From: Acanthaster planci
Lineage: Eukaryota > Echinodermata > Asteroidea > Valvatida > Acanthasteridae
Direction of reading: 5' to 3'
Assembly: GCF_001949145.1 (NCBI RefSeq)
Contig: NW_019091440.1
Coordinates: forward strand, 524,557 to 588,556
DNA: 64,000 nucleotides
Shown here piece after piece: positions 22,601-35,500 of this stretch. Position numbers and translations under genes: made by a program. Each line of letters starts with the position of its first letter. Position 1 is the stretch's first letter. The notes under the pieces were generated by a model. The model was not told the DNA's origin and searched no databases. It worked only from the letters and a program-made list of their open reading frames with translations.

Positions 22601-22891
22601 TTTCAAAGTAAATTCTGTGGTAAGTCCTCGTGTCCAGCACAAGGCCCTCTTCAGTTGGATGTATCATGTTGGCTTTGTGCTGTAATGCATTGCAAGAGGT
22701 CTCTTCAGTAACTCTTCCACGGCACACTGTATTATTTGGGTTATCACCGATGCTACACTTTACCTCAAACCACAACATGCATGTTCACTCCGCAAACCAA
22801 AACAAGGACATATGCTTGCAGGAGTTCCTTGTCAGTGCAACAACGAATCCTTGGGTGCTAATTTTTAACAATATACTTCTGAAGACAGCGA

Positions 22892-22897
22892 TTTATT
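22892..22897 (-). terminator. Possible Myb polyadenylation signal
   Basis: TTTATT on the plus strand reads AATAAA on the minus strand, about 550 bases beyond the Myb stop codon. Position and sequence fit, but other signals may be used. Confidence 0.4.
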
Positions 22898-23440
22898 GAC
22901 GGGAAGGTCGTGCAAAGCAGAAACGGGTCACAAATACAAGTCTTCTGGCAACTCTTCAATTTTAGGCATACAGCTGGCAATTCAATAAAAAACAAGATAC
23001 ATAGGTGGGTAATTCCAGAAATAAGGGGGTCCAAAAGTTTTTTTGTGTGTCCTTGTTTACATCTGGCCTTTGTTATTTGACATGGAAATATCACCAGCAT
23101 TGATTTCCAAACTACTTGGCAGGTCATTTGCATTAATTCACCACTCTTGGAAATTACAAAATACGTTCTGAACTTACAAAATCCTGTCAGATGTGACAGA
23201 GACACCAAAAAAATCGACCCCTAATTTCTGGAATTACCCGGTTCCCAACTATACTAGACTTCATAAGGTGTTTCTCAATTTGTAGCGAGTAGCGCAAGAA
23301 GTGAGAAATGAGAGAGTCGGGTGACCCGAGGAAAAGTTGCACCCCTGAAACTCGACCCCGTTTGTGTAAAGGGTGTAATTGACGGCACTCGAGCAGTGTA
23401 CTTCTCGACAACGTCAAGCCACCGTGGGGAGCCCGCAGGC

Positions 23441-23554
23441 TCAGAGCTTGAGGGATCGCGGCCGACAGGATCGTAGGATCTTCCTGGCTTGCTCTGTCAT
23501 GTAGATCTGATCGTCCGACTTCCCGCAGGCAATCCTCTCCCATGCTCTGTCCAG
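23441..23554 (-). CDS. Myb terminal exon: MuvB (LIN9/LIN52)-binding segment
   Basis: 38 codons ending in TGA. AWERIACGKSDDQIYMTEQ followed by ARKILRSCRPRS aligns with the end of vertebrate B-Myb (AWKTVACGGTRDQLFMQEK, ARQLLGRL). That is the segment reported to dock on LIN9-LIN52 in the MuvB complex. The acceptor is CAG at 23557-23555. Conservation of this segment is the best argument for B-Myb-type function. Confidence 0.93.
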   Translation of the reverse strand: MDRAWERIACGKSDDQIYMTEQARKILRSCRPRSLKL

Positions 23555-26500
23555 CTGTCACCAAAAGGAGCACAGAGAAAACTCCACATTTACTTAATGA
23601 CGCAGGCGATTCAACTCTTGAACGCCTGTTGTTTTGTTTTCATAAACCCTGAGGGGACATGTGGTTAGGGTTTGTAACTTCCAATCATGGGGGGGTCGTG
23701 GTTTCAAATCCGAGTACGATAGCATTCTGTGACTTGAGCAAGTCCCTTCACCCTTACATGCCCCTCTCCACTCAGGGATAAATGGGTACCTGTGGGGGGC
23801 AGACGTGGTTGTGCCTGAAATGGTGGCATCAGGCTAGTACGCTCCCCAGGGAGGTGAAATGGTCCCTGGAATGTTCAGATGTTGTGAGCTGCATGGGCAG
23901 GGATAATGATAATACATGTATATTGGTGCCTCTATTTCCCATGTGCCTGTTCAATGCGTCGATATTATTCATGCTCCTGAGCGTCATTTTGAAACCACCC
24001 GGAAGTTTTGGAGGATTTCGCGGGATTGAGAGGTAACAGAGCTGGTTGTCCCTTGACAGTACATAGTCTGTGGCGTTGGATTCTTGCAGATGGGACAATT
24101 TTGGAGGACCCTGAAAGGTTTCCAGAAAAACTGCTGAGTGGAGGTTGAAGGGCAAAGGAATCTAAACCCTAACAGTCTTCAATCCTCTGACGGGTGAAGG
24201 ATTGAGGATGCTTCGGGGTTGTCCGTGCAAGATAGATGAGGCGTGTGAGGCTAAGGTTATCTCCAAGTTGGTTGAAATGAAAGCTACGAGTACTGCATTT
24301 CAGGACACATTTTTCACTCCTTGGTGTGACCCTTTTTTGTATTTTTCCATCACAGCTGTTGATGACGCAAACTGTGTTTCTTCAGTGCTGGCCAGAGAAG
24401 GGCCCCCAAAATATGGTTTGTCTCCGGTCAGACTGATGTTCCGGAATTGATGCAGCTTCGCAGCTTTTTTTTTCCCTCTAGGGTTGCATTGTACAGACAG
24501 GTTGTCGAGTCATGGGACTAGACCAGCTTAGTTATTGTAAGTTATCACTGCTCGACATCGATCTCAATGGGATCTATCGCCGTGAGTGAAAGACTGAGCT
24601 GCCCACAAAAATTTTGAGGCAGTGTGGCACTAGAGGGCGCTGTTGCAGCTTTCACACAGAAAAAACATTGACGTGCATGCTTGAAATTGACGGCGCGCCG
24701 ACCAGAGACGAAAGACTTTTTTGCTTAATGACCCTATGTATTTGGCCAATGTCTCTTCAGTGCTGCAGAAAGGCATGGATTCTTAGTGGTGCATGGAGCT
24801 GGACTATAGAGGGTTTGCATGGCTGCCATCTTGCAGGCCAATGTTTTTGTTGCACAGGGTATGCACAAAGTAGGTTTCCCTGTGGAACAAAAGAACTGCC
24901 TTCCAAAATGGCTACCATGCAAAGCCTCCGCTGAAATGTCAGCACCGCCAGGTGTTGGGACTCTGAATTCAAAGCAAATTTGTTCTGATGATTTGGAAAG
25001 TCCAAATGAGACTACGGAGATTCTCGACGTGAAACTGTCCTGGCTATCATGTCAAGTACGAATCGACCATTTACACTTGGCCTGTGTCTCTTCAAGACAA
25101 CCTTTCAAACACAATCTAAGTAAAGCAAAGAACCCAGCTACGACAGCCTCACAACCAGACATTTCATACTCACCATAGGCGGGGGTTTGAACGGTGTCTC
25201 GTGGGTGCTGTTCTTTGACTGTCTGCCGGCCAGGCCATCCCCGGTCTTGACCGGCGAGACGGGCAACAAGAAGGCGCTGTTGAAGGAGCCGGTCGCCATG
25301 GCGCCAGAGTGGAGGGGGGGAGAAAAGAGCAGCGACTCCGAGAGGAGGCTGTGACTTTGCTGGAGAGAAAAGAAAAACGGAAACAAGGACTCGGTCTCGT
25401 CAAACCTCCAAGGAAGATATCTGTGAGTTCCAGCAAATGCAATATAAACTGCATTAAAAAAAATTGGTGTATGTGACCTCTGAGACTCTAACTGGCCTAC
25501 TGGAAATCGCAACTGTATGTATACATACCAACGCACAGTCTGTTGGCTTCCTATGTTAACGAGAGAAAGGGCTTAAGGACTTCGCATGAAACATTCCATT
25601 TATAACCAGATTGGTTCAAGAGATATACTCACCTCGTCATCGGCAAAGTGACTGGAGCTGAGGTCTGTGTCAAAGGTCATTTGGTTGGTGAGCGACTTGC
25701 GGACTCGCTTAGCTGGTGGCTCACACTGCAAGGATAAAGGTCATTTCACTTTGCTTGAACATATTTCGTGATCCGACAATAGATGCCTATAAAATTGGTC
25801 GGTTTCAAAGGTTGGTTGACGAGTGACTTCTGAACAATTTGACCACTTTTCAAATGGTATGTCAGAGTTTGAACATGCCTTGAGCAGTGTTTTTATTGTT
25901 GAATTTCATTAGTTTAAGGCAAGTCGGGTATTTATGGCACCCTTGACATCACCTCAGCTGTAATATATCCATGTTAAAAAACAACGTACCATTTTACACT
26001 GCTTAGTCAGTAGCTGTTTTGTATCAAAAGGCTCGCCTGCTCAGCTACTGCGAGTCTGTTGTTTGTTTATACAGGTTAAAAAGATCTTCTTACATCTTGA
26101 TCTATGTTCTCAAAGGTCTCTTTTGAGAAATTTCATTGCAGGGAGAAGAGTGGAAGTAGGATAAATGCAGCTCGCTGGGCAAATACATTCAAAACTAGCG
26201 GACTTACGCTGTGATTAAGTTTTGTGAAATCGCTCATAATTTGTTGCGCAACTTGCGCAATAAAATGTGACGTAATTGGAGTTACGCCATTGCGTAAAGT
26301 TTCTTGAAATCGACTGCAGGTACTCTACGGATTGTTAGACAAATGCACGGAGACACTAGAGCTACCATCTACAGGTTAGTGTTTGGGCGAACACATGGGA
26401 TCTTGACGATTTACAGGTTGGTGGACAAACGTGCAAAGACCTGACACTCTACCGATTGGTGGATAAATGCGTGATGATCTAGAAATCTACGTATAGGCTA

Positions 26501-29500
26501 CTGGGCCGATGTATGCAGACCTACTGATCTATGGTTTGCGAGGAATGCATGACGGCCCAACACTGTACAAATTGCTTGTAGATAAGACTCAAGACTACAA
26601 GGATTGTCTGAGACAAATGCATGATGACCTATCAATCCACAGTTTGGCTTTGGGCCAAGTACGCAGACCTGCCGATCTGAAGATTAGTAGATAAAATGTC
26701 TGCAGACTTGGGCCTCTATAGAGTGGTTTCTAGACTAGTGAATCCAGACCTTACGCTTGCTGGTTGTGAGTCGAACACATTGAGGACAGCACTGAGCACG
26801 CACAGAGGTCACAAACTGAAAAAAGGGGGAGCGTTTTACCAAGGAGATTCGTACCGACACTCGTTTGAGTGACGAGGCCGAGCCGCAATCCTGTTTGATG
26901 ATCTCCGAGATGTCTTCCAGTTGTCCTGGAGTACACGGCTTTGAGAAAAAGATAGAGGAAAGAAATGTTACATCTGGTTTACTGGAACTGTTCCCAAACA
27001 CCTCACCGGTCCAAGAGTTGGTGAGCGGGTGAAAGACATGTCTTCCTTGCCAGCAAACTCAGTGGAAAAATGTTGGCCATGTTTATCTGAGTTGGAGCAT
27101 ATCAAAGCTCCAATAACATGTTGTCCCCAGTATCTAGAAAATGAAATTCAGAGGGATTTGAGAGGCCAAAAAAGGAGAAATTGACAACTCATAATTTTGC
27201 CAATCTGAATCTTTTGATGACTGAGCAAAACAAGTATGTGACCGGTTGGAGCTGACCTATCAGTCGTGATCAACATAACATAAAAACTTTCTGACGGTCT
27301 CTTACTGCTCCATGTGGTGTTGAGTAGAGGCTATCCCAATACCTGACATGAACAGTCCCAAGACCAGGGCCCAATTTCACGGTGTTGCTTAGCACGATTT
27401 CACACTAACTGAGATTCCACATATTTCACAGAGACTGTAAGCAATAAGCATGGGACAAAAAATTGGCTTCAACTTAGTGACGCAATGCTAGAAATCTCTA
27501 TGCACGTGCAACTATCAGCACAACCATGCTAAGCACCACCATGAGACAGTGCTTAAGGTTAGCACATTTCTCTGCTAAAGTTAAAGCAACTTCTCTTAAG
27601 CAGCTCTGCGAAACTGGGCCTAGATGCAAAACCAGTCACAAGACCAGACACACAGACAGAAGACCGGACGCAAGACCAGTCACAAGTAACCGGGTGAACA
27701 GTGTCAAAGAAATGCATTTCTTGCAGTTCATTTTGACTAGCTTGTGGCTTGAAATCAGACTGGAGGTTCTGCGTTGGTCTTGTGACGGTCTTAAGAGGTC
27801 TCCGTTGTGACACCGGCTGCAGCAGTCGGAGGTCGGCTCAAACGGAGAGTGCCAGTTGCCGTCACATACGCACCATGAATCTACTTGTTCCGCTTCTTTT
27901 CTCCAGTGCCTCCAGGGCATCTTTGAGGGGGGTCGGCGTCCTAGGAGTAGACTCCAGCAGAGAACGCTTGGCATTATTTGGTGTTCGGAAGTGCCTGGAA
28001 ATGAAATCATGTGTTCCAGATTGAATACCACAGAGCTGAAGTTTCATGACACTTGAACACGGGTGAATGCTGAAAGTTTTTGTGCTTTTGTTGTACGAAT
28101 TTCGAAAGATTTTTCCAAGCTTGTTTCTATCTAACAAGACTTTTCCTCCTTTGTGAAAAAAACATGGATGTTACATTCAATACAGTGAGGTCCATGACAT
28201 ATCAAATGATATCTTTTTGTCCTTATCGATCAAAAGTGAGGCATTGGGGCTTAGGCTTCGCCTCCTTTACCATTGGTGTACTTTAGTCACAAGCCCTAGC
28301 TGCAAAGCAAAATTTACCCCATTCGGCCACAGCCATACCTGGTGCCCGGGGTTCCCGTGGTGAATATCTTGGGTGTTGCATGATGAGATTTGATGACGGG
28401 TGTGGAGGTCATGACCTGCTCGCTGCCACTGCTCTGACTGGGCTTTTCCAAATTCAAGAACTTTTTTTATCAAGTGGGAGGGGAATAATTACAGAAAAAT
28501 CCATCAGCAAAAGTTCTTCAAACCAGAAACGCATTGCGTTTCGAATTCTAGAACAAAGTAAAACAGGGTTCCCATGGAAGTTTGAAAATAAAATTCCATA
28601 ACTTTTTTAGGACGTTTTAGGGAGAATTCCCATGACATTTAATGCATTTTACAGAGAAAACTTGTTTTCTTTTATGAACTGGACGACTGCCATGGCCACT
28701 GCTTTAAAACAAGGAGAGCCCTTAAATTATCATTATTCTGTTATCTCATCAAAAATAACCCTTATGATTTTGATTTCTACAACCTTTTCCCTCTTACAAA
28801 AAATTCTACGGCACCTTTTTTTCTCTCAATTTTCGGAATGGCATTTCCATGACAACTTTTTCTTTCCCAGGCACTGTAAGGATTTTTCCGTGACCTTTGG
28901 GACCCTGTTTTAATTAAGGGATGGTCCCGTGTGGCAGTGGAAGAATCACATTGGCTACACCTGTTTTTTCTTTTTGTAAGCGAAATAGAGGATTCGGTGA
29001 GTTTCTCTAATGTTGGCCAAACCAAGAATTTGAAGACCAAATCAGAAATGTAGATCAATTTTAATAGCAGTTCTTAAGCCTTCCAGATATACTGCAGCTT
29101 TGGCCTGATATTCCTCACAACTCTATGGGAAGTGGCTGCAGCCACAACCATAGACTTGTGCACAATTCCAAGCCGTAGCCAAACAATTTTGGACATGGGC
29201 TTGTGAGTCCCTATATACTTGAAGGTGCCTGGTTGCAGTACAGAAGCATACAAGGAGTTGAAACATTGCTGTATGTGGACTCACTTGTGAGGGCGAAAAT
29301 GGCAGGCTCTTGATGGGCGTGCCTTTGGGTGTGGTTGGGATGCTCCCTTCCAAGATTCTTCTGGAGCGCTGGAGCCAACAGGTTAAAGAACCTAGCAGCG
29401 TTTCTTGTAAACAAGACCTCACAAGATGTATTTTTTGCGTTGGGGAGATGTTAATTATATATAACNNNNNNNNNNNNNNNNNNNNNNNNNNNNNNNNNNN

Positions 29501-32500
29501 NNNNNNNNNNNNNNNNNNNNNNNNNNNNNNNNNNNNNNNNNNNNNNNNNNNNNNNNNNNNNNNNNNNNNNNNNNNNNNNNNNNNNNNNNNNNNNNNNNNN
29601 NNNNNNNNNNNNNNNNNNNNNNNNNNNNNNNNNNNNNNNNNNNNNNNNNNNNNNNNNNNNNNNNNNNNNNNNNNNNNNNNNNNNNNNNNNNNNNNNNNNN
29701 NNNNNNNNNNNNNNNNNNNNNNNNNNNNNNNNNNNNNNNNNNNNNNNNNNNNNNNNNNNNNNNNNNNNNNNNNNNNNNNNNNNNNNNNNNNNNNNNNNNN
29801 NNNNNNNNNNNNNNNNNNNNNNNNNNNNNNNNNNNNNNNNNNNNNNNNNNNNNNNNNNNNNNNNNNNNNNNNNNNNNNNNNNNNNNNNNNNNNNNNNNNN
29901 NNNNNNNNNNNNNNNNNNNNNTCCGAGAGCTTGTGAAAGAAACTCATAAGCTTACTCGGGTGGGACTCGAACCCACGACCTCCTGCTTACTAGTGCAGAT
30001 GTCTTAACCACTCGACCACCGAGCTTGCCGGGGTCGGCTGGCTGGTCCGACCTCACACTTTTCATAACTTAGTTCTAGCTGATGTTCTGTGTGTAGCAAA
30101 TTTCAATTTGATTGCTCAATGCAGTTAACCTCGGTAAAAAAGGTAAGTTGCCCTCCTCAAAAATGTGAAATTTATCAAGTCAAGAAGACAGTCAGCACTG
30201 GATATGCCTGGTGGGACACTATTCAAAGGATACCAGCCGTGGCTTGCTCTTGCGGAGGATAGTCGGCGGCGTGCTGAACTTTGACGTGATGGGCGATGTG
30301 ATGGGAATGAGACTGCCGTAGCTGCCCCTGGACAACTCGCTGATGGCCCGACTGTCAAAGTGGTAACCTGAGTTGGAGGGGGGAAAACCCCAAAAGTTGG
30401 CATCAGGGGAAAGCTTTGCTACAAAGCCTTCGCCGTCCCAAATTTCAGGGTTGAACCTTGTCTGCTGCACGGATGGCGTTTGTGTTATGTTCCCGGCTTG
30501 TGCGCGCACATTGGCGGGGACGGGCATGCTCAATTTTAATATTGACCCCTTGACCTCCATTGATCACAGGAGCCATGGTTCTGTTTTTTGATCAAATGTC
30601 TTGTGTTTGGGCTCATGCCTTTTTAATTTTGCGCGATAAAATGCGTCTCTCAGGGACAACAACCGTTGTTTGTTTTTTGCATGGAGACTGTGAGCAGGAA
30701 GCACAGCAAAAAGAAGGCTAACCTTGGAGAAAAAATTTGCTTTTAAAACTTACTGAAGTGACAATGGAAATGTCTGTGCACGCCCTTGCAATTTTTGCAC
30801 CGAGCACGGCAACCGTGAAATGTTCAACGTGAAATACGCTAACCGTTAAGCAAATTTTTGTGTTATGGTTGGCAAAAAATTTGCTTAACAGTAAGCAGCA
30901 CGGTGAAATTGGACCCCCATTCTCCTCTAAGGCCCGAAAATAAGGCCAGAGAAAGATTGTTAATTTACAGAACTGTGTCGAATATCTAATCGATTATCAA
31001 ATATTTGAATATTTTTTCCGAATTTGAATATTCCAATGCAAAATTCATGAAAAGGGAGAATTTTCCTTTGTTTTAAAATGAGAAAAATCGCACTATGGAG
31101 GCTTGTTTCAAGCAGATTCAAATGAAAAGCAACAGAACATTTTTTCTCATGATGATTCAAAAATTAAATCATTCATTAAAATATTTAAAAGGAATAAATT
31201 GTCAACAGGGCAAGAAGCATTGTTCGTCTGTTAAATCTTGCTAAATCGTGGCTGGAGATAATCCTAGATGTGAGAAGCTATTATAGTGATTATAATGTAC
31301 AATTGTGTGCGACTGTGCATTATTGCAACTGATTTTGTATACATGGTTTGTTAATCACCAATCTACTGGTCAGTACAACCGAATATTAATTCCATCAAAT
31401 ATCTGAATATTTAAGGTTGAATATTTAAATAGTGAATTATTCAAATTGCCTCAGCCGTAGTAAATTAGCAAGAGATTTTGAATTCGTTTTCAAAATAAAT
31501 ACCTGTAGTATTTCTGAGAGACATCCCCCGGCTCGCGAACGGAGGGGATTCATTGTCCTGGTTGCTCAGCATCGTCTCAAAATCATTGAAATCGGGTACT
31601 GACATGTCCAGATCCAGGAGGTTAGAGGTGTCGGTGAAGTCGGGCATACCCCTGGGGCAAAAGATTCAATTGCTCGGTCAGCCAACACAATGCAGGTTAC
31701 ACACTGTCCGGGAAGATGACACCCCCTTGAGATAATCACGAGGCAGTTCCAATTAAGTCACAAACCATTATCAACTGCAATCAGGGCAATCCTTGATTAC
31801 GGTTTATGCTGAAGTACCCGCGTCTGGTCCTGTGACTGGTCCTGACAAGACACCACAACCTCAGAATGCTTTTTAAATGCACAACTTTGGACTTTTAACC
31901 TCTTCCCGCGGGGATTCTTTTGACCGTGACTGCTGGGCTGCGGTTGGCCCAGCATGCAAAGCTCTGTCCAGCAGCAGGCCCACATTGAAACCGCAGCTGC
32001 ATGGTGAATAGACAGCATGTGTACATGGCTCCCAGTATGAAGGGGTTAATGCTATCTGCCCCGAGCTGAAGTGCACCCCCAATCGGCGAAAGAAAGACAG
32101 GTGGTTACAAGCGGGTTCTTGCACGCATTCTGGGTTTACGCAAAGACCATACATTCCGGAATGATTTCGTTGCACGTACTCAGCGTGCTCCGCGTCAAAC
32201 GCGCATATACCTATGCGCCTCATGGCTCGCGTGACATTTCTTACCACATCACCCCTTTATTCAAACTTTGAGACTATATCGCGGCATGATAGCCGCTACC
32301 TCCATGGATTAGTCTGAGCCTGTGTAAATTTACAGACTTAATGAAAATAACTTTGGAGTGAGGAGACATCGGACTACGGAGACATCATCACACTACAGAG
32401 TTTGCTGTACATGCCTGGACGTCCTCTGCCCTGTGACACAGGAGATGCCCGTGTGTAAAGATTTCATCCGGTGCGAAGTGGTGAAATCATTGACACGCAA

Positions 32501-35500
32501 CGGGGACCTACTTAACTTAATTTTTCAAAACAAATGGTACCGATTGGCTAGATCTTTTGACCCCCCAAAAAAGGAAAAAAAAAACATAACATTTTACCAG
32601 TTGACGTCAGATCTTCTTAATTGAAAAAGCTGCTGGGGGTGGGTTTTTGGGTTTTTTTTACGGCAAATTCTTCAACCTTGCAAATGCGCTTCGACCCAAC
32701 CAAGTACGCGTTAATACGTCAACCGCAGAAATGAAAAAAAGAGTTCTTAATTAAACGAGTGTACACGTCCTCCGTGGAACATATAAGAAAAATAGGCGCG
32801 TTTACTCCTCACCTGATGTCAAGCGGTCAAGAAAAGGAGAAAACATGGGAATTTCGATCATACCTCATTGGACTCAAAATCTCCTCGTCACGGACAATCC
32901 AAAACATCGGACTGTCCTCTGCACCACGGTTTGTTGGGCGGCGATCAGGAGATGTCCACTGACTGACTGATGGCTGTTGCCGAGTGGCTGAACTGGTGCT
33001 ATGGGTCTGGTGCAATGTACGGACGATTCCCTGCCCTGAGCCCCGAGTCCTCGGTGCGTCTAGTTACCATGGTGACAGAATGTAAAAGAATCTGCCTTAT
33101 GATTGGTTACGTATTTCAACGGAATGCGCACAAACTTAAATAGTGCTTTACTGCTGTCACAGAGGTCCTGCGCAATCAAAATGATTTAACTTCTCTGTGA
33201 CTAAAATAAAAGTAACAACCAGTTCAGAATTGAAATGTTTGTTCAAGCAAAACTGATTAACTTTTGTAGGCCCAAATCAATTGTCAATATGCTTGAGTTG
33301 CAAAATTCACTATTCAGGTACTGTTCTTTGACTTTTTTATCCTCACGAAAAATTCTCATGTGTTTTCAAGGCTTGAAACCTGAAATAAAAATCCATGTTT
33401 CAAATTGTTTCCCATGGAAATCAGAACCCCAAGTGCTAGTGGCATCCTCATGTTTGTCTTGACTGTCTTTGTCACTGATCAGTCCACTGATCAACCAATA
33501 GTTGATATTGACTGGTAATCTGTGCAAGAAATACTTACCGGGCACCAGGCAAAATCAATTGTCGCTGCTTGGTCTTGCCCATGGGGTATCAGTTTTTAAA
33601 AATGTCACTGGGTATGGACAGACAGTTTTAAACACCTGCTGGGAAGACAGGCGGAAATTGCAGTCCTAGCAAAAACTCTTCAAAAGAATACATTTTCAGA
33701 CCAGAATGGCCAAAACGGACAAGTTTTAATTAGTTTGGCTGTAAATACAGTGAAAATTCATGGGAATCTTCTACTGCTATTCAGGGAAACTTACTCTGTG
33801 TAGGGCGCGATGACTCTGCTGCGGAAATAGAGTCTTGATAGAAACAGGTGATCTGGAATCCAGGAAAGACAGGGAAAGGTTCCCACAAAATGTCCATGAC
33901 AATCAGTTTTTGAGATAACATGTATGTACAGAATTCTCAGGAGAATTCAAGCAGGCAGGGCTTCTGACAGAATGATTTCGAATCTTATTTATCTTATAAG
34001 CAACTTCCGTGCTTAAACGGCTCAATGAAATTGGCCCTTGTGCTGAAAAGTGATGTTGTTAAACCCTTCGAGATGGGTCACAATTTGCAGAGAAAGGAAA
34101 AACAGGTGTTGCTGTGGCAACCTGAGTGTGTTCACCTGGTTGCTAAGGGGAAGTTGTTTGACCGGAGTGTAGGGATTCTGTGTCTCCACTTTCCGTTTCA
34201 TCGTCGAGTTCCAGTGGTTCTTGATGGCGTTGTCCGTTCTTTCGAAATAAACAGTAACCAAAAAAAGTTTTTAGCAAAATACATCCTACACACAAAGGAT
34301 CCAAAAATGAAGAGTTATCCCATCTTTCAATTTCAACATGGCTGACTCTGGAACAAGAACAGAGTTCCTAGAACATTCTTTAGTGTTCAGCCTTTCAAGA
34401 CGCTCCTCTGTACCTGCCCGGGAGCTGCTTGGCAATCTCAGCCCAGCGGTTGCCGAGGCGCTTGTGAGCATTGTAGATGATGCGATCCTCATCCTGCGTC
34501 CAGGCACTCTTCTTGATGTCTGGATTGAGGTGGTTGTGCCATCTGCAGAGGAGAGATTTCAGGAGAATGTCAAACAACCCAGATCAGAACCCGGAACTGT
34601 GGAAGAGCTCAGCACAGATCAGTTTCATATCTTTCTCAGCCATCCAAGGACTGATCTTTTTGAAACTTGACGTACATGTAAAAAATCATCAATCATATCT
34701 TCATAATGTGACCGGCTCTGCAAAAAGGTGTATTATGTCACATTTTTTGGAATTTGAGTAACGTGTACGTATATAATTAAATGGTTACATCCTAAGCTTT
34801 CATTTGAAATATAATTCATCCCAGTGGCATTTTGCGTTTTGGAGTTGCCATTTGCATATTCATATAATTTAATTTTATCACACATGCTTTCAGAGATAAT
34901 GCCCTTTAAACATAACGAACAGAAACATTAAACTTAAATTAGAGTCTCTCTTGGTTTTCCTTAGCAACAGAGGCTTTCTGGTCCAGCAATTGGCCTCAAA
35001 ATATTTCCAAATATTTTCACCCTCGGCACATAGAATGGGCCATTACGGGTTTTTGCATTGCGCGATTTAATACACTGTACACCTTTTTGCAGAGCAGGTC
35101 TCAATTTTCAATGCAATACACTGACGACTAGTGTCGCCATATTCATGTAGCGTTCACCCTGCCACAGTTAGCCCCCCTTTAGGGTAACGAGTAGAATCAG
35201 GAAGAAGGGTCCAAGATACGCAAGACGCAGGTGCATGCTGGAGAGAAGAGACCAAGGTTTGTCTGTAAGTCTTGCTTCTTTCAAACATAAAAAGAGACAG
35301 AGTCTAGTACCCACCGCTCTCGACACTGTTTACCAGTTCGGCCAGCCAGATACTTGGAGATGAGAGACCAGCGTTTAGGACCGTACTGCTTGACCAGCTG
35401 AACCACTCTGTCATCCTCCTGAAACGAAGAAGTCATACCGTCTCTCAGTTTGTGGGACTGAAGGTATCTATCTTCTAGGCGAGACTGCTTTGCAGTCAGG

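Noticed and set aside
29310-29936. Long frames on both strands across the N run
   Set aside because: Most of each frame is assembly gap; the only coding part is the minus-strand Myb exon 29285-29368.
29945-30028. Functional tRNA gene
   Set aside because: The anticodon loop has eight bases and the acceptor stem is imperfect, so no anticodon can be assigned safely.
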